A stretch of DNA of 64,000 bases from Nothopassalora personata (Eukaryota > Ascomycota > Dothideomycetes > Mycosphaerellales > Mycosphaerellaceae): contig CM066293.1 of the NCBI GenBank assembly GCA_033816765.1, positions 1,984,001 through 2,048,000 on the forward strand, read 5' to 3'. This document shows, in pieces, positions 31,825 to 44,914 of the stretch (position 1 is the stretch's first letter; each line of letters opens with the position of its first letter). The notes beneath the pieces were generated by a model that had not been told where the DNA came from, did not search any database, and saw only the letters and a list, made by a program, of their open reading frames with translations. The translations under genes and the position numbers were made by a program.

Positions 31825-31977
31825 ACCTTATGACCGTGATTGTTACTAAATACCTTAGACCTTAAGTGTTTTCGACCTTAGTCGACCTTAACTATGAATC
31901 TTAACCTTAAACTTTAACCTTAAGTAATAACCTTAACCGTAAACCTTAGACCTTGAACCGTGATTTTAACCTTATAA
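31825..31977. repeat. Degenerate CCTTA-rich leader repeat
   Basis: About ten occurrences of ACCTTA or a one-base variant at irregular 6-20 bp spacing, between the 5' LTR and gag of the degraded gypsy element. Read on the minus strand the unit is TAAGGT. Function unknown; it occupies the untranslated leader. Confidence 0.5.
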
Positions 31978-32040
31978 ACTAGATGCTACTACGCTACCGG
32001 GTGTACACTTAACAACCCCCCTTATTAACTACTAAAATAA

Positions 32041-32411
32041 TGTCTACTAACTACCCTATATAGGCCTGTCCGAGTTGTAGTAGTATGGAGCGGTGCTTAC
32101 GTAAGTAGGGGTATTTACCGGTCCCGGGACTAGGAAATCAGGTCACGTGACGAGTAGCGCAGTAGCTAGATAAAACAAGAGGATTAGCGGACCCTAAACC
32201 CCTATACCCTCTACTCGCGGGGTATAAATTGAATTGTTGCCTTAATAATGCGCTTACAATGCTTAACTGCGTAGTATATATCTTAATAGCTATACTAGGT
32301 CCTACTAGCTTACCTAAATGTTTCATTAAACCTAAATAAAATTGGGGCAAGTTAGACCTAAGGGACCCCCCCTCTAAACCTAAGGTTAACACAACCCATT
32401 AGTCGTTAATA
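32041..32411 (-). repeat. 5' LTR of degraded gypsy element
   Basis: About 371 bp, homologous to 8969-9336 and 59690-60058. It contains a decayed palindrome (32113-32138) and GTCACGTGAC (32142-32151). Right of it the sequence changes to the older RIP block. Confidence 0.85.
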
Positions 32412-35400
32412 GTAGGAAGCGTTAAAATATATTCTAGTAGATCCGGCGTAGGCCCTAGCGTTAGACCTAGTATTAGACCTAGCGTTTACGTTTTAGGGAA
32501 CTCGTCTAGCTAGGGGTACGCGTAGCGAGGATGCGTTCCGGTAAGCTTTCTATTTACGGTACATCGGCTAATGCTTCGGTTATAGCGGTTAACCTACGGC
32601 CGCTAATACCCTAAGCTATACGTTCGCGACCTAGCCGATGTCGTACGAGTACTTACGATAGTAATAGCTCACTTCGAGACGACCGATATTAACCTATACA
32701 TTACGGTCCGTTAGTCTAAGTACGCTAGTCGAAGTAGTAAGCTAGCGTAGTTATAGGAAGATGTTATTATACGGCGCTAGTACTATAATCGAACGCTAAG
32801 GTAGTATAGCGTGCCCTAAGCTACATTAAATAGCCCGCCGGATCCTCGTAGGTAGGATTAATAGACTAACTCTACACTCTATAACGTAGTAAGCCGCTTA
32901 GAGTAAGACCTATAAAAAGAAATATATACTAGCGATGTCTATATATAGAGCGTAATGCCTATATAGCGCCGCTTCTTAAGTAGATCTTATTTCTCTACCC
33001 GGTTATCCTAGGATTATCGAATCTCGCGATCCTAGAGGATTTCGTATATTAGAGGTAGTTAAATTCCTATCTACTCCTACTTACTATTTAAGTTAGCCTC
33101 GAGCGTACCGTAGATAGTAGTATCGTCCGCCTAATTGTTAGGAGACTAACGGCCGTCTAGACACTCGTTTAGCTCGGGGTCTAAGTCTAGTAAACGCGAT
33201 GCCTCTTACTAACCCGCCCGTCGTATATCGCGTCTAAGGTATCGCAAAGCTATTAGTATCCGCTATCGGATTATATTCAAAGGTAACGGTCGAAGCTTTT
33301 ACTAAATAAGTAAATCGTTAAGTATGTTAACTGCTTAATCTTCTTATAACGGAGTAATCGCATCCTACGACACTAGTAATTACACGCCGTACTTAGCCCT
33401 AATCGTTACTAAAAGTCTTTCTAGAACGGTCTAGAGATATTAGACTAGAAGGAGCTTTATTTTAATCGACGTACCTAACCGGTAGAATCGCCGAGTAAGT
33501 TAGAAGTATCTATAGTGCCTATAAGCTCTTTAGTAAACTTACGGGTAATTTTCTAATAGTCGTTAGGTCCCGGGTAAAGCTACTAATGTCGAAGGTCCTA
33601 ACTATAAAATACTACTACCTACTGTTCCTATACGCGGTCGCTATCTTAACTTCTAGCGCCGAACTTCGATAATTAATAGAATTTATGTTTTAATTACTCG
33701 GTCTACTAGTAGTCTAGTCGATTTTGCCGAGGAAAGGTAGGTAGGAGGATAAGGGAGAGTTAAAGCTATAGGAGATATCTATAGATTTGGTATAGAGTCT
33801 AGAATATAGGAACCCGAAAACGGTACGCCCCGTAAGGCGCGGCCCGGAAAGTAAACTACACGTTACACTTACATTTTATTACGACCGTTCTCTATCTAGT
33901 AGAAGTCTCTCGTATACTTTATACTTACTTAGGTATACTCGGTCGCGATAGTCGCTCGACTATTTGCTCTATTAAGCTAGTCTACGCGTTATAAAGCGTC
34001 TCCGATTAGAGGCCTAGAGTCTACGACGCCTAGCTTAATCCGTAAAGTCCTTCGAATCGATCTAATAGTTAGCTAGGATTTCCGGTATAAGCTAACAAAA
34101 GGAAGTACGTATATCTAGGTTATAATCGTAACTATTACTAATGTCTATAGCTATCCCTCGTATCGGTTACTAGTAATACTAAGCACGAGCTAATATACGA
34201 GTAGAAGTAGGTAGCTATAACGCTATTAGCTTAGTGTTAGGTAGCTAATAATTTAACTTACTATATACGGGCATAGTACTTATAAGCGGCGTGCCTATTC
34301 TTATTTATATTACGCATTAACTCTATCTCGGGCTAACCGATCTCGCTAAGGGTCTTTCGATAAAAGTACGATACGACTAATATAGGTAAGAAAGTTAGGT
34401 AAAGTTTAGCTACGATAGCTAGGCTAAACGCTAACGAGCGGAGTGTAGGCTTCTAGAATTAGCTTAAAAATTGTAGTAGCGGAAGTTTAAGCTAACCTAC
34501 TACTTCTAGCTTTACCGCTAGCGCGTAGGTAACGCTAGATATAAGCTAGGCATAGGCGAAGAGCACGTAAATACAGTTTACCCTATCCCGTATAGCCCGG
34601 TCGGAACTACGAAGTAATTCTCGTATAAAACCGAATAGTAGCTAGTAGGAGGCTATACGACCGGACGTAACTACACCTATCGAGAGGAGAGTAACCGCGA
34701 AGCCTTTCTATATTTAGTAAGCTAAGAGTAAATAGAACATATAACTTTCGGCTAAACGTACCTCTACTTTAGCTAAGGGTACGATAGCTATAATACTTTA
34801 TACCGTATATAGACATAATATAGCCGCGCTAAGGATAAAGAACGTAGTACGATACATCGTAGCGATTACATTGTCTTTAAGATTATAGTAGGTAACACAT
34901 GTCTATAAGTAGACGGCCGTTAGTAGTAAAGATCCTAATGCTACCTAGCCGTCTATAAACGGAGAAGGAGAAAAGTTAAGAGCGAAGTAGGACCGTAACC
35001 TTTACTACTAGTATATATACCCCTTAGTCCTACCGCGACTATTAACCCGCCTCTAAGCGTAGACTATACATTATCCTACTACGGTTCTCTACCGTAGAAG
35101 ATATAAAAAACGGAATCTTCTAGTATAGGTTACCCTAGCTTCCCCTAGTACTCTTAAGGCTTACGTAATACGCCGTAGGTACCTTCGCGTAGGCATTACT
35201 AGGGGCTATATAGTGTTACATTAGTAGGTAATATCTCTAGCGGAGATCTTTAGACTATTTTAGTTCGCTACCGTAGAAAGAGGGCGCTATAGGAATCGGC
35301 TCGAGTATACAATAGTCCGACCGATGTATAAATTGCACTATAATATACTAGAGACTTAACTTATAATCGGGTACGATCTACTCTCTATAGATCTTAGTCG

Positions 35401-38400
35401 TCCCTCTTCGAGGGTTCTACCGCCCCCGATACCTTTCCGTAAGTAGGTTATACTAGCCTACCTAGTAGTACCTAACGACGCTAAACGATACTTATACTAA
35501 CTACTATCGATATTCTACGCTAGTTATTAAATGTCGACTACATAGACCTAGTATCTCGCTTCCTAGACCTACGTTAGTAGCAACTCTACGACATCTAAGA
35601 AGGCCTACAATAAGTAGTACGGTAGTAGATTAAAATAAAATTACTAAGCGCCTACTAGTTCGAGGGCGAAGCGTAAGATTAAAAACATAGCTCGAAATGT
35701 AGGGAAAGAGAGACGCGCTCGTACCGATATACGCGCGTGTCTCTATCGCTTCGAAGATTTTATGTCCGCCTATTTAGGCTAGTAGTAACCTTTGTAACGA
35801 CTAAATAACCTAAATAACGCTAGAATCGAAACATAGAAGATTAATTTAATTAGAGCGATAGAGCGCTTAAGTTATATATTCCTTTATAAGAAACGATACT
35901 AAGCTATAGAAGCCGGTTACGTAGAGTAATTCGAGCATTAGATACGTATAGTGTTAGAGAGCGCGTTATCGGTAGAATCTATATACGATAGTATATTCCT
36001 ATATAGACCTACGGCCTTATGCTCGAACGTGTTAGGAGGTAGAAGTTACGCCGAGCACGGTACCCTAGATTAGGTGTCTTACCGAAAGGAATAGAACTCT
36101 CGTTACTTTAAATAGAACTAGATAGCTTTTACATTATCCTTACGGCGTAGGCCTTAGTAATTTACTATAATAGGGTTATTCTATAGTAATAATATAATAA
36201 GTGCTTATAGGCGTTAATCTTCGTAAATTATTATATCCTCTAATCGAGCGATTTACCGGGTCGTTAGCTACTTAGCTAAAGTAACCTATCGCCTACGCGA
36301 GCGCTATCCCGGGCTACCTTACCGTATAATAATGCTATAGGCTAGAGCTCGCTCGTAGAAGGGCCGCCTCGCGTACGTAGTACTACCTTAGCGCCTATCT
36401 ATATACGAGAAAAGACACCTTAGTTAGGACGTCTACTAGTAGCGGCTACTTATACGGTCCTAATAGGGTCCGGCCGTTCCGGTGTCCGCGAGGTCGCATT
36501 AGCGCTAAGGAGCCGCTCTTTTATAATTGTAATATATCCTAATATGTTTATAACCGACGGCTCTCGAGATCTAGCCTACTATCGCGTATTTGTATAGTAT
36601 TTATCTTACTGCCCTTAAGTAGCATTTTCTTTATTATACTCGTAGACATTTAGTAGCTCCGTCGGCCTATCTAATCGCTCGATAATAGGCGGATATATAG
36701 TTTTATCGCGATAGAAATGCTTCTAGTAGGTACGGCGAATATATAGAATAGAAATGGGATCGCGGTATCGTAGATTTCGGGTAGGCCTTAGTAACTCGAA
36801 GAGATTAACTTTTAACTCCCCGCATTCTATCGCGTTTAATATAACGGTCGATGCCTAATAGGATAAGCGGCGCTATTAAGCTTAAGTATAGCTCTATAGC
36901 GGCGGAGGCTAAAGTAGTAAGCGGCTACGACGACGTAGTATAGAAGTACTTTATAGTATGTCGATTTTAAGGTCTTTATAATAAAGATGCTAATACTAAT
37001 AGAGACTAACCCGCCGACTCGCCGAAAACCTAATAGGATACTATCTAGCCGAATCGAATGCCGACTCTTAGGTACATGTAGTAAAAGAAGATATCGTAAC
37101 ACTTACCGAGGTAATTAGGGTAGAGTACGATAAGGTAGTGTCCTAGGACATCGTAACTCCGAAAGATAAGACTATAGTACTAGACACTATAAATAGTCTA
37201 TTAGGACGTTAGAACTACGCGTATATTACGAAGGACGTACTAAGATAGCGCATGTTCTATACGTTTCGTTACCTTAGGCGTAATATCCGGAGACTTAGAG
37301 GTAAGCGCTTTCCTCGACGTAGCGTAAGCTACCTAGGCTAATAATACTAGATCTAGATAGCCTACTTCGATCTAGCGAGCCGATAATAGTAAGCGTAATA
37401 AGGTTACTATCTATTAATAAGCTATTATTACCGCTATTAGCGCCTAAACAATCTTCTAGCGATACGTAAGGACGTTAGTTAGATTACGTAAGATGCATAT
37501 AACATAGAGCCGCCTTCTAAGGTCGTATATATTAACTCCGAGACATCTATTTTAACATCGTAGCGATTTACCTAACTTTAATATTATAAGTGTAGCTAAG
37601 TAGACAATGTATCGATTTTACGGTAAAGTTATACTAAAACTTTATGGACGGACTTAACGAACACTTAAGTAGATAGTAGGTATATAGCTCTATATATATA
37701 ACTTAGTATTATAAGACATAGACTATCCCGTATTAACCGCTAGTACGTATAGTAATAGTAGCGTAACTTAGACTATCGCGGCTATATCTACTAGGTAATG
37801 ACATCTAATAGATGCTACTAGGAGGTTAGGTAATAAGAACATTCTTTCTTATTTACGGGGTATGTACTAAATGCGGTTTACTAAAGCCTAGGTCTATTAT
37901 ACTCCCCGCTTAGATTAATATCGCGTAGAAGAAGTAGGAAGAAACGCTAAGGCGGTATAGCGTACCTACTAGTTATACTTCTTAGTCCTATATGTATAAC
38001 CTTAGCTATTCTTAGGATTATAGGCCTATACTAGTAAAATAGTTAAATAGCTAGGGTCTAGGTACCGGTAAAGTCAGTTCGAGCTCCGAGTACTAGCTTC
38101 TATATAAAAGCATTTAGTAGGCGTATCTAATAAGGGTACCTATTCGTATTCCCTAGTCGAGTCGTTAATTTCTATATTATTATCCTACGTTTATAATATA
38201 TAAGTACGAGAGAGTTATATATAGCTACGGGTACTTACGCTTTATCGTTCGAGAGTAGTGTAAGATAGATGCGGCAAATGTAACTATCTATACTTATTAT
38301 TACCTAGGTCTTAAGTATAAGGAAACGTAGCGGCGATATAAAGCCGAGGTAGTTACATCCTACTCCTATAAGGATAAATGCGGTACGTTATTAGCCGGAC

Positions 38401-41400
38401 TTTACTAACGGTATGTAAACTAATAGTGTTATAGGAGACTATAGACCTCCGGCCCCGCCGATATATACGCTAAAACGAAAATCGTCTATAGTTCCGGATC
38501 CTAGGCGCCGTAAGAAGTCGACCGAGATAGTTACCTCTCGCTCCTAAGAGTAATAGTAGGAAATATAGTTAGCCGTTTAAGCCCTTAGGAAGGTCGGCAT
38601 TAGCTACAGTTAGATAGCTACGATAATCGCGATTCGAGTTTAAGCCTCGTAACTCTATTACATTTCCCCCTCGTATACTAAGAAATACTACAATTATAAG
38701 CTTAATCGTTATTTGCGTGCGCTACGATAAGTAGTTACGCCTTTTATTTAAGCTCTCTAATAGCGAGATAAACAGACTTATAGAGATCTAATTTTATTAT
38801 ACTATTGCTCGGAACGGGCGCGTATAGTTACGTAAGAGAGTCTTCCCTACTGCCTCTAGGGGCCTAATTACCCCTAGGCTACCTTAGGATAGGCTCCGCT
38901 AGAGTTTAGTACTCCCGAAAGGTTACTCTTATATATCTTATAAGCGTTAAAGTCGTAGGGAAGGTTAAAGGGTGTTAATATACTTCTTTTAAGTCCGCCG
39001 CCTACGTCTTAGAGATACTAACTATTAAGACTATAGCACGCCTTATGTAAGAAGAGCTAATTTAAGTGTATTAATAACTACATACTAAGACGGTTAGACC
39101 TTTTTTAAGTATGTACTCGCTAATGTACGCGAAGCGATTTAAAGCATATCTTACCGTATATACTCGAAATATACTTTAAGGAAGGAGCCCCTATTAAAGG
39201 CGCTATTAACGCTAATTACATTTAGTACCTATTAGTAGCTATAATTAAGACAGCGACTAAGATTATAGCCCCTTTAGTATCCGTAAGAGCGTGTTATCGT
39301 ACATAAATAGCCTAGAGGGTCCTATATTAGGATCTTTACGCTCGCTACCTACCTATACTCTATCTAATAACCTTTTAGCCCTTTTAAAGTTATTAGCTCT
39401 TCGAATAAGAGTAGCTATTAACCCCGAGGCCCGAAGACGGCTATCGACTATAACATTGCTCCTCGAGAGTCTATTACCAAAGTCCTATAGTATTAAGATA
39501 TACTCGCTATTTTTCTTCGAGATACCGATTTCGATCGATAGCGACGACGGTGAATACATTACCTCTATACCGGAATTAGGAAAGGAATAGCGTTACGATA
39601 TCTACCTAGAGAGTCCGGGATCTTCTAACCCGATGTACTTCAATCTCGGTCCGTTTATCGCTAAGATATAGGGCGTTAGAATAATACGCTAGAATAACTT
39701 AATCTAGTAGAGGTACCTTGTACTAGTAGAGTAGACTACTATATATGCTATGTACTTAGACTACGACATAGAGGCGATAGTATATAAGTATAGTACCTTA
39801 GTAAGGATATTCTAACTACGAGATAATATAGTGTATCTAGCCTTCTAGCTAAGATAGGTTTATAGTGTACGTATCGAGTTAGAGATTCGGCGCGCGTTCT
39901 AGTAAGATGTACTAGGCCTAAGGACCTACGAGTTCTAGGACCTCGTTAATTGCTATAACTTTATGCAATAGACGGCTTCGGAGGGCATTAAATAGGACTC
40001 TAATATAATAGGTAACTACTAATCTATTACGCTTATACTATTATAAGGATAATACTATCTACCTATAAAACTTTATGCTAGAAATTAGCTAGGGCTACCT
40101 AATTAAGGTATTGCTACCCTAATCTTCTAGCTTTATTACTAAAACGCTACTATATCTATACTAAGTGTCTCGGTTAAATAGCAAATGTAAGAAAATGCAG
40201 TATCCCCTAGCAATTATATAGCTAGGTTATTACGACATTCGAGCGTATATCCTTATAAACCGCTTATTTACTATTAAGAAACGACGGTTTTAGTTAATTG
40301 GCCCTCTACTAAGCTATAAGACGTGCTTTAAGCTATGTGCTAATTTTATTTATAAACGATTTTAATAGTCTTTACGCTATTCGGTAGAGACTATAGTCTA
40401 CGTTCGCTAGTCTATAAATTTATAACGGCTATTATAGATAGATTCTATAGAGGAAGGCACTATCGACGATTATCGAAGGCATTTACCAGAAGCTTAGCTC
40501 AGCCGGTAGTTTTAGTAAAGTGGTAGGATGTTACTTCTACGATACTTGTACTAATCTCTCTAAGCTTATTGTAATCCGCTATAAATAAGACACCTAATGC
40601 TTTCTAGCTCGTACCGACGATATAGCTTAGCTAGAGTAGACTACTATTAGAGATTACTAATTAAAGTCGATAAGGCGAAGGGTATATATATACTAAAATA
40701 GCGGTAATATTAGTTATCTTTAAGTAGATATAGCTATATTATAAGGAGTCTTATTACGCGAGTATAACTTACGAAGTAAATGACCTCGCCCTTCCTACCT
40801 AAAGGTAGTTAGCTAACAATACTGTACTAACGCTCACTTAGTTACTAGAGTCCTAAAATTAGGTAGCAATGTTATGTCTTATCCCTATAGAGATTCCCTA
40901 CCTTCCCGACCTCGAAATCGTTTATCTATGTTAACTCGCTACTACCTACTTAGTCCCCTAACTACGTTAAAAATTGTCCGAGCTGTTCGAAATATTAAAT
41001 AGAAGATTTATTAATGTCTAAAGCGGTGTGTTTCTAGTTCCGTAGCTATAAGGCACTTTCGTAATATATAGAAAGATAACTCTATTATATTATTTAAGTA
41101 GTAGGGTCGAAGTACTAGTAAAAGTTACATCTAGACTATAGAGCATAATATAAAGGACGTCGCTAGCTCTAAAGGGTAATACGGATAGTATAGTTGTACC
41201 GTACTAGTTACTATAGCTAATATACGCTATATAAATCGTCGTGCTTTTCGTATTTTAAAATCCTTTACAAAACATTTCTAGGTAAGAAGACGTTAGTAGG
41301 GGTGTTATCGGCGCCTCCTTAACGTAGACCTTTAGTAGTCTACTGTCTCTTTAATAAAGAAACCCTACGCTAAAGGGAGGCCCGTAGTTACGGAACTGTA

Positions 41401-43456
41401 AGTAGACATTAGTAGAGCATAACGATAGTGGTGCCCTTACAAATTCGAGCGAATAATACCTAGCGATACCTCGTTATCGATACCTAATACGGCTAGCTAC
41501 TAGTTACCGGTAGCCTAGGTATGTTTAATAGTACTATACTAATAGCTAAGATAGGTAAACTATAACTAACTAATTACTACTAGTTACTACTAGTTACTAC
41601 TAATAGTAACTATACTAATACGCTCCCTATAAGGTAACAATCTAATAGGTAATTAATATAACTCGACTCTAGACAAGAGGATAGAAGGTACTAAGGACAC
41701 CTTAGAAAGAGATTAACCTCTATACTACTAGGAAAAGGTCTAAAGTAAGCCTAGTACTCTAAGTCTACTCTAAGTATATTAGGAGGTCTCGGTAGTATAA
41801 GGCTATTACTATAAAGTAGCTAGCGCAACACTAAAAGGCTATTAGCTTATCGAAGGTTTCGAGAGGCCGTAGGAATAATAATAAGTATTCGTTACATCCC
41901 TATTGCATTCTATATAAATTTTTGTAGAATATTAGAAAAAGAATAATTTATATTATGTTAAGTATACTAAGCTGTAATGTGTCCTACCGGGAGGTTCTAG
42001 TAGTTATATAAGCGTTCTATAGACTTGTTAAAAGTCGTTAGTAACTTTAAAAATTAAGCACACTTCGTTCTAGCTAGGCTACTAGTTATTATATAAGGTA
42101 CCTTTAATTGTTATTAGAAGGGTGCTTAGTCTATACTACGGGCTAACTACTCGGCTTATAATAAGCTTTATATCAATTTAAGATCGGTAAATTCCTTAAC
42201 TATCTCCTCGTTAACTAAGCTAATCCTCGTCCCGTCGTAAAAGTCGTAGGCTCTACGACTATAAACGTAGTAAAGTCGCCTACCTTTATGCTTTGCCGTA
42301 ACCTAAATGCGGCTAGGATTACCGTAGTAGTAGTGCCTATTAACTGCGTAAACGCCTCTCTTGTCCGTAAATGTAATAAACCTATTATAAGGGTTACATC
42401 GTAGGTACGGACGGCTAGAGTTACTATTTCGGTTACTTGTCCTCGTAGTATGTTTAGTTAGGTAGGGGTTTTAAGCGCTACATAGAGGATAGGAGGGTTT
42501 TAGAGGTATAAATAGAGGCGAGAGTAGCGCGGTCTCGCATTTAATAGGAACTATAGCTACTATAGTAACTAAAGGCTAGCACCCGGATAGAACTAAAACG
42601 TTTTTTACGGAAACTATAACTATAGTAATAACCGAAGGTTAGCGCTCGTAATTAGAGGTAATTAGACCGTACTTAGCTAGTGTAATTAATTAAAGGACTT
42701 AATGTTCTATTAATAGTTGTGCGGCTCGTTAGTTAGCTATATATCTACGTACGCCGCTAAGGTAGCTTCTACTAATGTAATTAGCTAGCGTATTAGCTCC
42801 CTTAGCGTTTTAAACTAGAAGTAGATACGAAGTCGATACTACGACTCGGCTTTAGGGGAGAACGTATCGGCTCCTATATCTTACTAGGTGTAGTAACGTA
42901 AAGGCTAATCTTCGACGCTTTAAGGCCGACCGAAGTAATAGTCCGAACGGTAGTATAGTACACGGCGTAAAATAGCATTAGCTCTAGGATAGCTAGATAA
43001 CGTAATACTAGCCGTTAATTAACCCTATAAGTCATTTCGGGCCCTATGTGCATCTACTAGAATATCTTACCGTAACTACGGGTAGGCGTCTTTATACGTG
43101 CCGAGGCTTCTCGTAGAGGGTTAGTATAAAGAGTCTTATAGAGAGTTTAGTCTTAGTTAGTATACTATTACGATTTACTAGCGTACTTTAGTGTACTCCG
43201 TATTATTACATATGTTACTATAGTACCTTACGTATAGAAGCTTTACCCTAAGCGACGGAGCTTCGGCTTACTAGCCTAGAAGTCTCTTCTAGTCGGAATT
43301 ACCGTCGACCGACTAGTAATCGATTACTACGTTATATGTAAAGCTTAGTATTAGTTAGTCCTACTACTACTAGGCTAACGTGTTCTAAACTATAATAGCC
43401 TTATATTTCCTACATTTAGGTACTAAAGACTATAGGGGAGTTAGTACTTACGGTAG
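32412..43456. other. RIP-saturated block, no recognised gene
   Basis: Strong TpA excess and CpA/TpG loss throughout. Coherent relic frames are visible, for example plus strand 33590-34150 and 35730-36110, and open stretches at 36836-37102 (minus) and 39291-39590 (plus), but I could not match any to a family. A short array of CTAGTTACTA units lies near 41575-41605. No promoter, RNA gene or LTR was found. Confidence 0.6.
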
Positions 43457-43461
43457 AGTAG
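43457..43461. repeat. Target site duplication AGTAG, left copy
   Basis: AGTAG directly before the LTR at 43462, repeated at 45834-45838. Confidence 0.92.
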
Positions 43462-43777
43462 TGTTACGGTCCGGTACGATCGTGCACGTGGAAGAACTTC
43501 ATTCGTTGGGAATAGGGACACGCGCTGCCAATGAGCGGGCGCTCTTGTGTGACTCATAGCAGAGCGCTCTTAGTGCTCTACCGAGAGAGCAGGACAGACC
43601 GCGCCAAGACATGGCACTATATAGACGACGCTCTTTTGCAAGTAGATAGGAGCTTCGTGCTCAACTCATTTCAAGTATACACCATATACTGTTTGGAACC
43701 ACTACCTTCTCAACGAGTCAGAGACATCCCTGCAAAGATCCAAGCCCAGTTGGGATAACGTACAGCGGTTCCTAACA
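43462..43777 (+). repeat. 5' LTR of gag-only element
   Basis: 316 bp, TGTTACGG...CCTAACA, identical by eye to 45518-45833. It contains a TATA box at 43618-43623, a CACGTG core at 43485-43490 and GTGCTCAA at 43657-43664. Confidence 0.95.
43618..43623 (+). promoter_or_regulatory. TATA box of LTR promoter
   Basis: TATATA in the context CACTATATAGACG, conserved in the solo LTR at 1790-1795. Transcription would be expected to start some 30-40 bp downstream, at about 43657. Confidence 0.65.
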
Positions 43778-43780
43778 ACT

Positions 43781-43788
43781 TTGAGCAC
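43781..43788 (+). other. Putative self-priming primer-binding site of gag-only element
   Basis: TTGAGCAC, three bases inside the LTR, is complementary to GTGCTCAA (43657-43664), which lies 34 bp downstream of the TATA box. The same arrangement as in the chromodomain element suggests Tf1-like self-priming. The match is only 8 bp. Confidence 0.4.
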
Positions 43789-43809
43789 CACCACCAGGGC
43801 CCTTTGCAT

Positions 43810-44802
43810 ATGTCTGGGAGAGACGCTACCCGGAGTCCGTCACGACAACAGCCACAGTCAACTGGCATCACGGAACGAATGAGCGAAATGTCGATTACAG
43901 GAAGCAGCAAGAACAACAACACTCCTATGGGTATGCTGAACCCATTGGACCACCACCGTGCACCTAAGGTGTCTACGCCGGAGACGTTCGACGGGACCAA
44001 GGACAAACTGGAGGCTTTTCAACTGCAGGTTCAGTTGTACCTTCACTTCAACGCACACCAGTTTCAAGGCGAGGCCAGCAAGGTCTTGTACGCCGCATCC
44101 TTCCTACGAGGAAAAGCAGCTAGAGGATTCCGACCATACCTCAAGGACTGGCTACACAACCAGGGCGAGGGAGAAACACCGAAAACGGAAACTCGAAAAA
44201 TTTTCCACGACTACGACGAGTTTGAGACGAAACTCGATGATCTATACGGGATACCAAATGAGGAGGTATACGCCGACCGACATATCCGACAACTTCGACA
44301 GACTACTTCTGTAGCGCTGTACGCCTCAGAATTCCAAGGATATGCCGCCGACCTGGAATGGAACGACGCAGCTTTGCGATCGCAGTTCTACCTCGGGCTG
44401 AAAGACAACGTCAAAGCCGAACTATCCCGAAACGCCAGCGTCGTTACGCTAGGGGCGATGATCAAGGCAGCAAAGGAGATCGACGAAAGGCTCCAGGAGT
44501 TGAGGTACGACCGACACGTACAGCCTGGATACCAGAGACCCGCCGCGGGCGGAAGAGGGGGCTTCAAGGCCAGAAGTCAGGACCCTAATGGTTACGGAGA
44601 CCCAATGGAATTGGACGTAACGGAACGTAGGACAGGAAGGGGGCTGAAGAGCAAAGGTTCCACCTGCTACGTATGTGGCGAGCAAGGCCACTTTGCAAGA
44701 AACTGCAAGAAGAAGAACATGGTTAGCCGCGAGTTCAACGCAATGATTCGCGAAGAGAATACATACCAGGAATGCGAGAACTTCTTCTCGAAATCTGCCT
44801 AG
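43810..44802 (+). CDS. gag: Gag protein of non-autonomous element
   Basis: 330 residues from the ATG at 43810; a TTG at 43804 in frame was not chosen. The protein has a low-complexity N-terminus, a retrotransposon capsid-like domain (about residues 55-230, with ETFDGTKDKLEAF, ASFLRGKAARGF and QFYLGLKDNVK) and one canonical zinc knuckle Cys286-X2-Cys289-X4-His294-X4-Cys299. It would form particles and bind RNA. Length and domain order match the stand-alone Gag of Ty3-like elements. No pol frame follows: the next sequence carries the antisense gene. The frame is intact. Confidence 0.93.
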   Translation: MSGRDATRSPSRQQPQSTGITERMSEMSITGSSKNNNTPMGMLNPLDHHRAPKVSTPETFDGTKDKLEAFQLQVQLYLHFNAHQFQGEASKVLYAASFLRGKAARGFRPYLKDWLHNQGEGETPKTETRKIFHDYDEFETKLDDLYGIPNEEVYADRHIRQLRQTTSVALYASEFQGYAADLEWNDAALRSQFYLGLKDNVKAELSRNASVVTLGAMIKAAKEIDERLQELRYDRHVQPGYQRPAAGGRGGFKARSQDPNGYGDPMELDVTERRTGRGLKSKGSTCYVCGEQGHFARNCKKKNMVSREFNAMIREENTYQECENFFSKSA

Positions 44803-44914
44803 CAGAAACAACCTGAGGACAGCAAGGCATCAAACAGCGGCTTCTTGATTTGATGACCTAGGACACAGAAGTCAACACAACGACACGGGACAAATGACTA
44901 CTGGATATCACGAC

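Larger units (their letters stand above)
8969..32411 (-). mobile_element. RIP-degraded Ty3/gypsy element with two nested insertions
   Basis: LTRs of about 370 bp at 8969-9336 and 32041-32411 bound this element. The sense strand is minus: a purine tract (AGGGGAGGA) directly precedes the left LTR on the minus strand, and gag, protease, RT and integrase relics follow in that order from right to left. Removing the copia insertion (11580-17193) and the chromodomain gypsy insertion (18466-25774) with one copy of each target duplication leaves about 10.5 kb. Every open frame carries RIP-type stops, so it is inactive. A convincing target duplication for the whole element was not found: the left flank ends AGTAA and the right flank starts AGTAG or GTAGG depending on the exact LTR edge. 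Joining the two LTRs into one element rests on pol reading through the TSD junction at 18461/25775. Confidence 0.75.

Noticed and set aside
31825..31977. Possible interstitial telomere repeat (TAAGGT-like units)
   Set aside because: Spacing is irregular and the unit does not match TTAGGG; its position in the gypsy leader explains it better.
36836..37102. 88-codon minus-strand frame
   Set aside because: Isolated in RIP-saturated sequence, low-complexity hydrophobic composition, no homologue recognised.
39291..39590. 99-codon plus-strand frame
   Set aside because: The flanking codons in the same frame carry several stops. It may be a fragment of a dead gene, but nothing identifies it.
43531..43758. 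75-codon open frame, repeated at 45587-45814
   Set aside because: It lies wholly inside the identical LTRs and overlaps the TATA box and presumed transcript start. The repetition only reflects LTR identity.
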